From Sphingomonas flavescens (GTDB lineage: Bacteria > Pseudomonadota > Alphaproteobacteria > Sphingomonadales > Sphingomonadaceae), in contig NZ_CP133016.1 of NCBI RefSeq assembly GCF_030866745.1, positions 1,364,001 through 1,428,000 of the forward strand: a stretch of 64,000 bases of DNA. Reading direction: 5' to 3'. The position numbers were made by a program, and so were the translations under genes. The notes beneath the pieces were generated by a model. The model did not search any database and was not told the origin of the DNA. It saw only the letters and a program-made list of their open reading frames with translations. Each line of letters opens with the position of its first letter. The stretch's first letter is position 1. This document shows positions 31,364-40,252 of this stretch, piece by piece.

Positions 31364-32947
31364 TCAGCGATCCAGATTCATTTCGCGACTGACGCCAATT
31401 CGATCAATAAACGATTGGTCGTGGCTGACGAGCAAGAGGGCACCGTCATACTGCGACAAAGCTTGCTCCAGGGCTTCGATCGATTCCAGGTCGACGTGAT
31501 TGGTTGGTTCGTCGAGGGCAAGCAGCTGTGGAGGAGAAGCTCCGCCGAGGACGACTGCAAGGGCGGCTCGCAATCGTTCGCCGCCAGACAATGTGCCGAC
31601 CGGCCGCTGTGCTTCGCGGTTGCGGAAGGCAAATCGCGCGAGAGCCGCGTGCGATGACTCCCGCGTCGCTTCACGGTGACGCCGTTGATAATTCTCGATC
31701 ACGGTCAGCGTTGGATCGAGAAGAGCAACGTGCTGGTCCATCATTGCCAAGCAGCCTTCAGCGCGTTTGACGGAGCCGGAAGCGGGCATGATCTCGCCCA
31801 TGGCAAGTCGAAGCAAGGTGGACTTTCCCGCGCCGTTAGAACCTCTGACCGCGACCCTTTCCGGGCCACGGATGTCGAGTGACCAGGGGCCGAGGACGCG
31901 ATCTGGGCCGACCGCGACGGTTGCATCCTCAATGGACAACAGCTCCTTCGACGAAGAAAGGCGACTGCTGGGCAGGTCGAACGTCAGAGGGACGGTGAGT
32001 TCGACGAGGGCGTTCGCCTCTGAGAACTTCTGGGCAGCCTGGTTCAACTGACGCTCGGCGCGCTTTCCGTCTCGCCCGGTGCTGTTCTCCGCTCGCTCGG
32101 CTTGCCGCCCCATCAGGATTTTGGGCGCGCTTCCGCTCGCGGCGTAGGTCTTCCCGGCGCGGTCGCGGCGCGCTTTGTTTTCGTGGCGGGCCTGCGCGAT
32201 GCGTTTCACTTCCTTCAGGTCCTGATCTGCTGCTGCCAATGTCGCCCGGGCGCGCTCCCGCTCGGCTTCCCTTGCAGCGGCAAAGTCCGACCACCCCCCG
32301 CCGAATTGGCGAACTGCGATCGGGTTAAGCTCGATGATCCGATCCATGCCCTCCAGCAGTTTGCGGTCATGGCTGGCGATGATCGCCGCTCCCGCCCATC
32401 TGGTGAGTAACTCGTCCACCGCTGCTCGACCCGCTGCGTCGAGGTTGTTCGTCGGTTCGTCCAGCAGGATCAGGTCGGAGGCTTCGATCAGCAGCTTGGC
32501 AATACCGATACGCGTCCGCTCACCACCGGAAAAACTCCCGACACGGCGCTCGAGGTCGATACCGGTCAAGCCGGACGACGCCAGTGCGCCCGCGACGCGA
32601 GCATCGAGCGTCCAGTCCGCCAGAGCAAAATCGCCCTCGGTGCCCTCACCCGCCTCGATGCGCGCGACCGCTTCGCGGATAGGCAAGATGCCGATTGCAT
32701 CGGCTACGGTCCGTTCCGCGGGAAGATCCTGTGCGAGCGTTCCGATGCGTGCCGTGGCCGCGACGTGGCCACCGGACGGCTTTGCTTTACCGTCGATGAT
32801 CGCCAGCAGTGTGGATTTACCGCTGCCGTTTCTTCCGACCAGGCCGACGCGCTGGTTTGTTGTGACTGAGAAGCTGAGGCCCGAGAAGAGCAGCCGGCCG
32901 TCAGGCGCGGAGGCGGAGACGGAATCTAGCGTAAGAAGGGAGGACAC
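31364..32947 (-). CDS. ABC-F family ATPase
   Basis: In 527 residues there are two ABC ATPase modules without membrane segments: Walker A GLVGRNGSGKSTLLA and AVRGSNGAGKSTLLR, signatures SFSGGERTRIGIA and TLSGGERLRAALA, Walker B LILLDEPTNNLD and LLALDEPTNHVD. The linker between them is charged (EVKRIAQARHENKARRDRAG), as in proteins that act on the ribosome. Members resolve stalled ribosomes or confer resistance to ribosome-binding antibiotics; which applies here cannot be told. The start is GTG 32947. Confidence 0.9.
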   Translation of the reverse strand: MSSLLTLDSVSASAPDGRLLFSGLSFSVTTNQRVGLVGRNGSGKSTLLAIIDGKAKPSGGHVAATARIGTLAQDLPAERTVADAIGILPIREAVARIEAGEGTEGDFALADWTLDARVAGALASSGLTGIDLERRVGSFSGGERTRIGIAKLLIEASDLILLDEPTNNLDAAGRAAVDELLTRWAGAAIIASHDRKLLEGMDRIIELNPIAVRQFGGGWSDFAAAREAERERARATLAAADQDLKEVKRIAQARHENKARRDRAGKTYAASGSAPKILMGRQAERAENSTGRDGKRAERQLNQAAQKFSEANALVELTVPLTFDLPSSRLSSSKELLSIEDATVAVGPDRVLGPWSLDIRGPERVAVRGSNGAGKSTLLRLAMGEIMPASGSVKRAEGCLAMMDQHVALLDPTLTVIENYQRRHREATRESSHAALARFAFRNREAQRPVGTLSGGERLRAALAVVLGGASPPQLLALDEPTNHVDLESIEALEQALSQYDGALLLVSHDQSFIDRIGVSREMNLDR

Positions 32948-33277
32948 GGATCACCTAGGTTGGACGGAACGGTAGGGCTGATTAGTGCTGACCGTTCACC
33001 TGGCGATCCTTTCTTCCAGGGCCTCATTATGAGGGAAGTCGCACCGAACGCAAAGCTTGCGTCAGACCGTTGCTGAAAGGATCGCGCCGCAAGCTGATCT
33101 TGGTGGCTAGCGCCGAGCTGAGCGAAACTCGTCTGAGTCAGGCTTTCCGACGAGCCACTAATGTCTACACTGGGTCGAAAACGGACATTAGTGGCGCAGG
33201 CTTTCAGGAAGCCCATGGATCACTAGCAAGCGGTTTGGGGGTCGGTACTGGCCATTTTCCTCAAGCCACATAAGCAG
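32948..33277. other. Gap between ABC-F and terminase genes
   Basis: These 330 bases hold no convincing gene. They contain palindrome copy 9 at 33155-33195 and presumably the ABC-F promoter. Confidence 0.5.
33155..33195. repeat. Island palindrome, copy 9 (longest arms)
   Basis: CCACTAATGTC and GACATTAGTGG are perfect 11-bp arms around TACACTGGGTCGAAAACG. It marks the last copy to the right; none follow in the remaining 30 kb. Confidence 0.85.
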
Positions 33278-33490
33278 CTAAGTGATCGCATCGACCTGAT
33301 GATCAAATGCGGCCCTCGGAAAGCTTAATGGTTCAGCAAAGACATTGGCGGCCCAGTGAGCCTGTTCGGGGACAAATAGCTGGCCTGCCTTCACGTTGAG
33401 CGGTGCAGAAACGACCGGCGCGCAGTACACCACGGCTATAACGCGCAGTTTAGGCAGTCTGACGAAAAGGCAGCCAGTCCACGCGCGCAT
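33278..33490 (-). pseudogene. Terminase large-subunit C-terminal remnant
   Basis: An ATG directly after the terminase stop opens a 70-codon frame containing NVKAGQLFVPEQAHWAANVF and LSFPRAAFDHQVDAIT. This lines up with the end of the intact terminase: MIEAGDLILPKEAPWLATFK and LLGFPSTRHDDQVDALSQ. The DNA is also alike around the GCATCGACCTGAT stretch in both. It is a truncated, diverged second copy of the nuclease C-terminus, and the first conserved Asp of the HDDQVDA motif is lost (FDHQVDA). Confidence 0.6.
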
Positions 33491-35008
33491 TTAGTACGCC
33501 CCCCACGGATCCAATTCAGCTGGCCAGTAACGTTCCGCGCTTTCGAAGTCGGAGTATTCGTCTATCAGCTCAGGCCCAGCGTTGATTATGGGCGGCCTGG
33601 CCTCACGTTCATCAACCCAGTTCATCAGTTGTGACAAGGCATCGACCTGATCATCATGCCGCGTCGACGGAAAGCCGAGCAACTCTGCCTTGAATGTGGC
33701 CAGCCATGGAGCCTCTTTGGGCAGGATTAGGTCTCCCGCTTCGATCATGATGCTCGCAGCCTCAAGCCTGGTGATTTTGTCGATCTTCGGCCGGCGAGCA
33801 ATTGGCGAAGGAACGCCGCTCGGCGACTCGTTGCGGAGGCGCTGAATCAGTGCTGTCCCGTTCACCGTGTCTTCGACGAGAAGCGACTGGCACTCATGAA
33901 GACGTGCCAGGTCGATGCATGCCTTCCAGAGTTCGCTAAACTGAACCTTCCGCCGCCAAACATCGAGGAGGTACACCTTCCGGCCTCTCACCAGCGCCGT
34001 AATGCCGACGGAGAAGTCATTCCGCTCGTCATCCTTGGAAGCTGTGTCCCAGCTCTGAACAATGAGCCCGCCGTCACCTCTGCTCGGCGCTCGATCATAC
34101 TCCAGCAGCCAATCCGCCTTGACGATGTGGCCCTTCGCGGGGACCGGGTCCTGTTGGTACTGCGCAGCGAACAGTCGTGAGCCAATCGATTTCTCGCGTT
34201 CGCGCAACTCGCTCAGCGGGCAAAAGCTAGGCGCCAAAGCCTGACCTTCCTCGCGAATGTGAATACGGCCGCGGGTCAGAGGAACGAGCTCACGCGAAGT
34301 GGCAATTGCGGGAAGAGAGAGTTGAGGCCAACCTCGCTCGGCCAGCATCCCAGCCAGGTCGTATTGGTGGAGCCGTTGCATAACGACAATGATCGCGCCC
34401 TCCGTGGGCTGATCTAGGCGGGAGCTCAGCGTTGAGAAGAACCACTCGACGACAGCCTCCCGCACAACATCTGACGTAACCTCGTCGGGCTTATGAGCAT
34501 CGTCGACGATGATGTAGTCACCGCCTCGCCCTGTGAGCGTACCAGTGATGGAGGTTGAAAGGCGACCACCCGCGGCCGTCGTTTCGAAGTCGTGGACAGC
34601 GGACCGGCTGGCCCTGATCCTAGTTCGCGGAAAGAGCCGCTGATAGAATGTCGTTTGCATCAGCGTCCGACAGTCGCGGGCGAGCGCAGACGAGAGTTCA
34701 TTCGAGTAGCTGACACAGACGAAGCGCAACGACGGATTGTGGCCCAGCTGCCAGGCGACCCACAGCACAGAGATCAGCAAAGACTTGAGATGCCGCGGCG
34801 GAAGGGTGACGACCAGGCCGCGGATCTCGCCCGCGCTGATCTGATCGAGGACGTGAGCAACGGCGTCGAAGTGCCAGTTGGGCTTGAGAGTACCTCCGCG
34901 GATCAGCGGGTAGGCACGAAGCACGAATGACACGAAGTCGCGGCGGCAGAGCTCGTCCATGAACGCTTCAGGGTCTTGGACAGACGCCAGCATCTGCGCG
35001 CGGTTCAC
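33491..35008 (-). CDS. Phage-type terminase large subunit
   Basis: This 505-residue protein has both terminase parts. The ATPase has a Walker-A-like LPPRHLKSLLIS and Walker B YIIVDDAHKP, with the coupling region MQRLHQYDL. The RNase-H-like nuclease has QSWDTASK, LLVEDTVNG and HDDQVDA, giving the metal-binding acids. Phage terminases cut and package DNA. No portal, capsid or tail genes are visible nearby. GTG 35008 overlaps the DUF5681 stop (GTGA), so the two are translated together. Confidence 0.9.
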   Translation of the reverse strand: MNRAQMLASVQDPEAFMDELCRRDFVSFVLRAYPLIRGGTLKPNWHFDAVAHVLDQISAGEIRGLVVTLPPRHLKSLLISVLWVAWQLGHNPSLRFVCVSYSNELSSALARDCRTLMQTTFYQRLFPRTRIRASRSAVHDFETTAAGGRLSTSITGTLTGRGGDYIIVDDAHKPDEVTSDVVREAVVEWFFSTLSSRLDQPTEGAIIVVMQRLHQYDLAGMLAERGWPQLSLPAIATSRELVPLTRGRIHIREEGQALAPSFCPLSELREREKSIGSRLFAAQYQQDPVPAKGHIVKADWLLEYDRAPSRGDGGLIVQSWDTASKDDERNDFSVGITALVRGRKVYLLDVWRRKVQFSELWKACIDLARLHECQSLLVEDTVNGTALIQRLRNESPSGVPSPIARRPKIDKITRLEAASIMIEAGDLILPKEAPWLATFKAELLGFPSTRHDDQVDALSQLMNWVDEREARPPIINAGPELIDEYSDFESAERYWPAELDPWGAY

Positions 35009-35445
35009 TGGTCGTCTCCCGATGCGTTGCGGCCGTCGGAAGAGCGGGGACCGTTCTCACCGTCAGCCCTTGCGCCATCGCTCTGTTGCGCTGATCTGCC
35101 CAGGAAGTGCTCCAGAATGCTTTGATCATGCGACGACAGGGTAGTCTGCTTGGGACGCTGATCTTCGAAGCCCTCGAACTGAATGATCAGGCCAACGATC
35201 TTTTCTGCCGCGCGAACATCGCCTTTGGCTGCTTTCGCGATGAGGGATTTTAGGACGAGGCGGCGCTTGGGCAGCTTCCTGACCCTGCCGCCTTCGGTAA
35301 CTTCCACGAGTTCGTTGAGCTCCTGCCGCAGCTCAGATCGCAGTCCCTTCGCTCCCGTGGGGCGCCCGCCTTTGTTACCGGACACGCCAGGAGGAAACTG
35401 GGTTCGTCGTGAGCCTTCCGATTTGCCCCGTCCGTCCTCAGTCAT
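35005..35445 (-). CDS. DUF5681 domain protein (possible small terminase-like partner)
   Basis: ATG 35445 has AGGAGGG nine bases upstream and overlaps the methyltransferase end by 8 bp. The 146-residue protein has the DUF5681 signature RRTQFPPGVSGNKGGRPTGA near the N-terminus, then a helical region (LRSELRQELNELVEVTEGG, LVLKSLIAKAAKGDVRAAEK) and a disordered tail. DUF5681 proteins are regularly found next to terminase large subunits and may bind DNA for them. The role is inferred from context. Confidence 0.8.
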   Translation of the reverse strand: MTEDGRGKSEGSRRTQFPPGVSGNKGGRPTGAKGLRSELRQELNELVEVTEGGRVRKLPKRRLVLKSLIAKAAKGDVRAAEKIVGLIIQFEGFEDQRPKQTTLSSHDQSILEHFLGRSAQQSDGARADGENGPRSSDGRNASGDDQ

Positions 35446-36748
35446 GGCCTTGGCCCTCCTGACGATCGGCAGCGACCTCATCGAAGGTACGCCCGTCGGC
35501 ATGCGTCGGGACCAAACCTGTCGCGTCACGGAGGCGTCGAAGCGCCGTATCGACGAACACGGGGTCATATTCGATTGCAGCGCCCCGACGTCGCGTCCTG
35601 TGACATGCCTGCAGGGTTGTCCCGGACCCGCTAAATGGATCGAGGACGAGATCATTGGGATTGCTGAAATCCAGCAGGAAATCGGCCACAAGAGCAGTCG
35701 GCTTTATGGTACAATGGTCCTTTAGGTCCCGCTCCCGACCTTTGTAGAAGCCGCTCGCTCCGGTATATTCTACGACATTGGTGCGATAGCGGCCGGAACC
35801 GAGCACGTTGTTGACGTGCTTCGCGCGCCCTGACTTGAAGATCAGGATTAGTTCGTGACGTGATTTCAGGAACGCCCCTTGGCCTCCCGAGGGCTTGGCC
35901 CATACAACCAGTTGCTTGAACTCGCTGTAGACGCCGTCCCCGGCGTCCAGGATCTCCCGCAGATGCCGCCAGTCCATACAGTGCAAATGCAGCGAGCCGT
36001 CAGTGGAGAAGCGGACGCAATTGCGGAACACCATCCGCAGAAAGGCGGTGAATTCCGCCACTGACATTTCGCCAGTCGCCATGGCCCACTGGCGCGGCTT
36101 GACCTTGCCATTTCCGCCGACGTGGCCATCCAGCTTCACGTTATAAGGAGGGTCCGCGAAGATCAGCTTCGCCCGCTCACCCGCGAGCAGCGCTTCGTAG
36201 CTGGAGCTGTCTCGGGAGTCTCCGCAGTAGAGCCGGAGATCTTCGCCGATCATCCACAAATCACCCGGGCGGGTAACAGCAACAACGTCGTCGAGTGGCA
36301 TTTCCACGAGCTCGTCGTCGGGTGGAGGTTCCTCGCTGATGCTGAAGTCCAACGCCGACAGATCGAAGCCGGTACCGTCGAGGTGTAGATCGTGGTCGAA
36401 GAGAAACTGAAGCTCGGACGCCAGTGCCTCGTTGTCCCATTCGCTGAGCTCCGCCAGACGGTTGTGGGCGATAATGAATGCGCGGCGTTCAGTATCGTTG
36501 AGGAACGCCATCCTGATGACGGGGACCTCTGTGTAGCCGGCGGCCCTCGCGGCTTCGAACATGCTGTTGCCGGCGACGATCATTCCATTAGCGTCGACGA
36601 GCAGGGCACCTCGAAAGCCGAAGCGGCGTAAGGATGATATTAGCTGCTCAATCTGCTTTTTGGACGGCTTGCGCAGGCGTTTCGGGTTCGTGTGCAGCTC
36701 TGAGAGCGGATGCATCTCGAGCTTTGGGTGGTTAAGAATCAGCGACAT
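35438..36748 (-). CDS. ParB-N domain DNA methyltransferase (beta-class, N6/N4)
   Basis: The first about 130 residues are a ParB/Srx-like domain (HPLSELHTNPKRLRKPSKKQ, GMIVAGNSMFEAARAAG). The rest is an amino-methyltransferase with DPPYNV (about residue 210) before the SAM-binding LDPFSGSGTT near the C-terminus, the order of the beta class. It should methylate adenine or N4-cytosine in DNA. No cognate restriction gene is visible. It lies within the four-gene cassette upstream of DUF5681 and the terminase, and may mark the DNA that the cassette recognises. Confidence 0.9.
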   Translation of the reverse strand: MSLILNHPKLEMHPLSELHTNPKRLRKPSKKQIEQLISSLRRFGFRGALLVDANGMIVAGNSMFEAARAAGYTEVPVIRMAFLNDTERRAFIIAHNRLAELSEWDNEALASELQFLFDHDLHLDGTGFDLSALDFSISEEPPPDDELVEMPLDDVVAVTRPGDLWMIGEDLRLYCGDSRDSSSYEALLAGERAKLIFADPPYNVKLDGHVGGNGKVKPRQWAMATGEMSVAEFTAFLRMVFRNCVRFSTDGSLHLHCMDWRHLREILDAGDGVYSEFKQLVVWAKPSGGQGAFLKSRHELILIFKSGRAKHVNNVLGSGRYRTNVVEYTGASGFYKGRERDLKDHCTIKPTALVADFLLDFSNPNDLVLDPFSGSGTTLQACHRTRRRGAAIEYDPVFVDTALRRLRDATGLVPTHADGRTFDEVAADRQEGQGHD

Positions 36749-36819
36749 TTAAAGCTCCTCGGCAGAAGGGGAGCTCTCCAATGAGACTCGTTCGTTCGTC
36801 TCGCGAACGAGAAGAAGTT

Positions 36820-37521
36820 TTATTTTCTCGTCTTATTTCTCGACGGGAGGAGGCATTCCTGCAGATCGTCACTGCAAACAGACACGATGGCATCTAAGTG
36901 CGACGCAACGGGCTTCTGCCCTTTCGCGATCTCGCTGATCTTGTTGACCAGAGTTCGTGTCGACAATTGTGGGTCAATGCCTTGGAGCACGATACCCATT
37001 GCAACGGACTCGTTCGAAAGAAAGGACGGCTCGACGTCCTGGCGGCCTTGGCGAACCTTCGGTTTCTCGAGCCCGGCCGCCTCAAACGTGGCCATTAGGG
37101 CCCGAACTGCGTCATCCAGCGCAAAGTCTGCTGAACCATGAGAAGGCCTGAAGGCTCGATCGAAATGCTCAATTCGGTTGGCCCGGCGACGCAACTCTGC
37201 ACCAAGGTCATGCAACGACATCGACCTTGCGTCGCCATCGACGCTGATGGCGACAGCGTATTCCGGCGCGATTTGCAGCATCAAGGTTTCTGCCTTTCTC
37301 AACGTGGCGGCCAGCTGCTGGAGGAGAAGCCTCTGCTCTCCTGGCTGACCAGATACACTTTGGAGGAGGCGGTTGCCCCAAAAGTCTTTCGCAAGGCGGG
37401 CAAGATTGGCCTTTAATGCAGCTTTGGGCTCATCATTCGCAAGGCGCAAAGCGGCGACGGCGCGCTCCGCAAGCTCGCTGATCCTTGGTTCAGCGTCGAA
37501 CGGAACGGCGCTCTTTGACAT
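36820..37521 (-). CDS. First gene of the terminase-methyltransferase cassette, unknown
   Basis: ATG 37521 follows AGGAGAGATTGCTGC. The 233-residue protein is helical (ISELAERAVAALRLANDEPK, LLLQQLAATLRKAETLMLQI) with no recognised domain. It contains FRPSHGSADFALDDAVRALM and a C-terminal SVCSDDLQECLL with two cysteines. The gene is 71 bp upstream of the methyltransferase on the same strand. It probably leads the operon. Confidence 0.65.
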   Translation of the reverse strand: MSKSAVPFDAEPRISELAERAVAALRLANDEPKAALKANLARLAKDFWGNRLLQSVSGQPGEQRLLLQQLAATLRKAETLMLQIAPEYAVAISVDGDARSMSLHDLGAELRRRANRIEHFDRAFRPSHGSADFALDDAVRALMATFEAAGLEKPKVRQGRQDVEPSFLSNESVAMGIVLQGIDPQLSTRTLVNKISEIAKGQKPVASHLDAIVSVCSDDLQECLLPSRNKTRK

Positions 37522-37651
37522 GCAGCAATCTCTCCTGTTCGGCGAAATTACTCTCCTGATCCTTCTCGCAAGAAAACGACCGTGTTTCGTCCGTGTAGCA
37601 GACACTTGGACGCGGTAAGGTAGTCAGATTAGGCGAAGATATGCGAGATTA

Positions 37652-37677
37652 TCCTGTAAATCTCCTGCTTGACAGGA
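37652..37677. repeat. Inverted repeat upstream of the cassette
   Basis: TCCTGT and ACAGGA (6-bp arms, 14-base spacer) lie 130 bp before the first cassette gene. On the reverse strand a CTGTCA and a GATAAT 16 bases apart could form a promoter overlapping it. Weak. Confidence 0.3.
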
Positions 37678-37762
37678 AACCTGCGCCGGAGACGGATGAG
37701 CGCATGACTGCGTCGCGCACCACCCTTCACCGTTATCACTCGCCCTCTCGGGCGACGGGGGA

Positions 37763-38665
37763 TTATTCGGCGATCAAGCCACGACCCGCGAGCCAGGCTC
37801 GCAACGCCGAAGGCCAGCTGTCGCTAGTTGTGCCGTGGTGACGAAAGCCAAACCCGTGGCCGCCATTTTCGTAGATGTGCAACTCCGCCGGCAAGCCCGC
37901 TTTGGTCCAGCGCTCGTACAGATCGATACTGTTGCTCGCGGGCAGTTGCGGATCGTCTTGCGCAGCACCGATGAAGATCGGCGGCGCGCCGGCGGGAGGG
38001 GGCGCCGCGTCGAGGGCCGCACCGTACATTACGATCGCGAAGTCGGGCCGGGCCGAAGGCTCTTCGCCAGCCGCGACTTCGGCGGTCGCCATCGCACCAG
38101 CCGAGAAGCCGATGATACCGATCTTGCCCCGGCGTAAGCGGTAGGTTTGGGCGTGCGTTCGAACATAGCGGACGGCCTGCCGCGCATCGGCCACGGCGAG
38201 TACCCGTCGGCTTCTCGTCGCCCGCGCGAAGTCCGCCAGCGTCTCGCCAAAGGACTCGCCCTTCTGCGGCGGACGCACCCGGTACTTGAGCACGAACGCG
38301 GTCACGCCATTCTTCGCCAGCCACTGCGCTGTTTCCACGCCATCGACGTCCCAGGCGAGCGCGCGGAATGAGCCGCCCGGCAGCACGATCATCGCGGTTC
38401 CGTTGGCGTCGGCCGCGGACGGTCGAAAAACGGTCAGAGTTGGCACAGTGACATTGGTAATCACATGAAGCTTGCCGACTGCCGGGAGCGTCACGTCGGC
38501 GACCTCCTCCGGCCCCTGCCAGTCCTCGCTTCCGGGCGCCTGACCCGGCCAAAGCCGGATGACCTCCCCGGTCGCCTCGTGGCGACGGCTGGTCGGTGCG
38601 GCAAAAGCATCGCCGCTCATGAGCGCAAGGAGAAGCGCCATCCACCCGCCACGCATACCGACCAT
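37763..38665 (-). CDS. Secreted alpha/beta-hydrolase (esterase / xylan esterase-like)
   Basis: A signal peptide (MALLLALMSGDAFA-APT) precedes an alpha/beta-hydrolase fold. It has an oxyanion-type LPGGSFRALAWDVDG, nucleophile elbow IGIIGFSAGAMATAE (G-x-S-x-G), acid in GAAQDDPQLPAS and catalytic His in ENGGHGFGF. Length is about 300, within the acetyl-esterase/BD-FAE-like group. It probably removes acyl groups from sugars or esters in the periplasm. ATG 38665 has GAGG upstream; GTG 38671 is the alternative. Confidence 0.8.
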   Translation of the reverse strand: MVGMRGGWMALLLALMSGDAFAAPTSRRHEATGEVIRLWPGQAPGSEDWQGPEEVADVTLPAVGKLHVITNVTVPTLTVFRPSAADANGTAMIVLPGGSFRALAWDVDGVETAQWLAKNGVTAFVLKYRVRPPQKGESFGETLADFARATRSRRVLAVADARQAVRYVRTHAQTYRLRRGKIGIIGFSAGAMATAEVAAGEEPSARPDFAIVMYGAALDAAPPPAGAPPIFIGAAQDDPQLPASNSIDLYERWTKAGLPAELHIYENGGHGFGFRHHGTTSDSWPSALRAWLAGRGLIAE

Positions 38666-38725
38666 CAACACCTCGCGATCAAAGAGGCGACGATGCTCCG
38701 TTCAACGCAGCAAGCCAATGTAAAA

Positions 38726-39706
38726 TCAGATCACGGGCATTCGTTTAAAGACCGTGTCTTCAACGGGCCCCGCAAGGTCTTGGATGTCGAGGTCATACCG
38801 TTGCCGAAGCGCATCGATGACATCCTCGACCGAACGCTCGGGCGTCGAGGCGGCTGACGAAATGCCGAGTGTCCCATCCGGCGGGATCAGTCGCCAGTTT
38901 ATGTCGTCAGAACTCGCAGCCAATTGCATCTGCGGACAATATTCGGCTGCCACTTCGGCCAGTCTCCGAGCATTGGACGAGAAGCTCTCCCCGACGATGA
39001 TTACCGTGTCCGCTTGGGCCGCCATGCTGCGCACCGCTGCCTGACGATTGCTCGTCGCGTAGCAGATGTCGCTGCTCGACGGTCCGACCAGGTCGGAAAA
39101 ATGAGCCGCCAGCGCCGTCACGATCAGCGCCGCATCATCAACTGAGTAGGTGGTCTGGACGGCGTAGGCGACAGGTTCTTCCCGGCGAAGCGGCAAAGCT
39201 GGGATCTGCGACGGGTCGTTGATCACAAATGCACCGGCCCGCGGCAAATGGCCCAGCGTGCCCGCGATCTCGGGATGTCCTTCATGCCCCACCAGCACGA
39301 CACGGCGACCATTGCGGTAGTGCCGTTCGACTTCGCGATGCACCTTGGCAACGAGGGGGCAGACGGCGTCGTAGGCGATAAGCCCGCGCCGGCGTGCCTC
39401 CGCCGCAACCGCGGGGGCGACCCCGTGCGCTGAGAACAAGACCACGGCACCGTTCGGCACGTCATCCAGTTCTTCGACGAAAATTGCGCCTTCCGCTTCG
39501 AGCATGCGGACGACTTCGAGGTTATGGACAATCGGGCGCCGCACGTGGACGGGCGGCCCGTAAACCCGCAACGCGTCGCGCACCGCGTCGATGGCGCGCA
39601 CGACGCCCGCGCAAAAGCCCCGCGGACTGGCGAGCAGGACCGTCAGCCCCGCGCGGGCCGATTTAACGCGATTGCTTGGGGGTGTGGTTGTGAGGTTTTC
39701 CGTCAT
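38726..39706 (-). CDS. ispH: 4-hydroxy-3-methylbut-2-enyl diphosphate reductase
   Basis: This 326-residue iron-sulfur enzyme is the last step of the MEP pathway, making IPP and DMAPP. The three cluster cysteines are visible: SPRGFCAGV, YDAVCPLV and SSDICYATSNRQ. Substrate-site motifs include PIVHNLEVV, FSAHGV and the second His in VGHEGHPE. It lies on the opposite strand from crtY, about 550 bp away, with a DUF2141 gene between, and would supply precursors for carotenoid synthesis. Confidence 0.95.
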   Translation of the reverse strand: MTENLTTTPPSNRVKSARAGLTVLLASPRGFCAGVVRAIDAVRDALRVYGPPVHVRRPIVHNLEVVRMLEAEGAIFVEELDDVPNGAVVLFSAHGVAPAVAAEARRRGLIAYDAVCPLVAKVHREVERHYRNGRRVVLVGHEGHPEIAGTLGHLPRAGAFVINDPSQIPALPLRREEPVAYAVQTTYSVDDAALIVTALAAHFSDLVGPSSSDICYATSNRQAAVRSMAAQADTVIIVGESFSSNARRLAEVAAEYCPQMQLAASSDDINWRLIPPDGTLGISSAASTPERSVEDVIDALRQRYDLDIQDLAGPVEDTVFKRMPVI

Positions 39707-39770
39707 CGGTGCCCGGGCTCATCACCCGCCGACCGAACGCTAGTTTCCCGCTTGGGAGCCGTGAACTGCC

Positions 39771-40196
39771 CTAAAGCAGGTATTGTAGGCGGATGCGTTC
39801 GCGCGTGAAGCCCGCCGGCACCTGAATGGCAACGGCATTGAAGCGCGGCGCGCCGAATCGAATGACGACCTTGTTGGAAAACCCAAACCCTTCGCGCGGG
39901 ATGCCCAGCATCGTATCGAGCCGCTGATTGCCGTTTTCATCGTGAAACAGAGTGATCGCGTAGCGGCCGGGGGTCAGGCCTTCGAACTTCAGGCTTCCGA
40001 CCGTCGCCGCAGCCGTCCGCGTCAGCGCATGGGGATCGCCCCGGCAGTCGGGGAAATGGCCAGGGTCCTGGGTGATGCAGACATGGATCTGGCCCTTGGC
40101 ATTGCGCAATCCCGACACATCGACCTCGAGCACGTTGTCCGGCGTGGCGGCCGCGACGGTCAGCAAGGCGAGTGGAGCAAGGGCATATACGCGCAT
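39771..40196 (-). CDS. DUF2141 family secreted protein
   Basis: The 141-residue protein begins with a signal peptide (LAPLALLTVAAATPD) and continues as a beta-sandwich with the DUF2141 pattern: LRNAKGQIHVCITQDPGHFP, LTPGRYAITLFHDENGNQRL, GIPREGFGFSNK. These proteins are periplasmic; their function is not known. A DUF2141 gene is often found by carotenoid or isoprenoid genes in sphingomonads. Divergent from crtY with 56 bp between starts, so they may share control. Confidence 0.85.
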   Translation of the reverse strand: MRVYALAPLALLTVAAATPDNVLEVDVSGLRNAKGQIHVCITQDPGHFPDCRGDPHALTRTAAATVGSLKFEGLTPGRYAITLFHDENGNQRLDTMLGIPREGFGFSNKVVIRFGAPRFNAVAIQVPAGFTRERIRLQYLL

Positions 40197-40252
40197 GATG
40201 GGGGAGCCTATCAGCCGTTTCGCATGCCCGCTATCGCCCCCAGGCCACAGTC

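Noticed and set aside
24461..33195. The palindromes as a CRISPR array
   Set aside because: The spacing is kilobases with genes between, and the copies vary; there are no regular spacers or cas genes.
33491..35445. A complete prophage
   Set aside because: Only terminase-type genes are present; no portal, capsid, tail, lysis or phage repressor gene was seen within the window.
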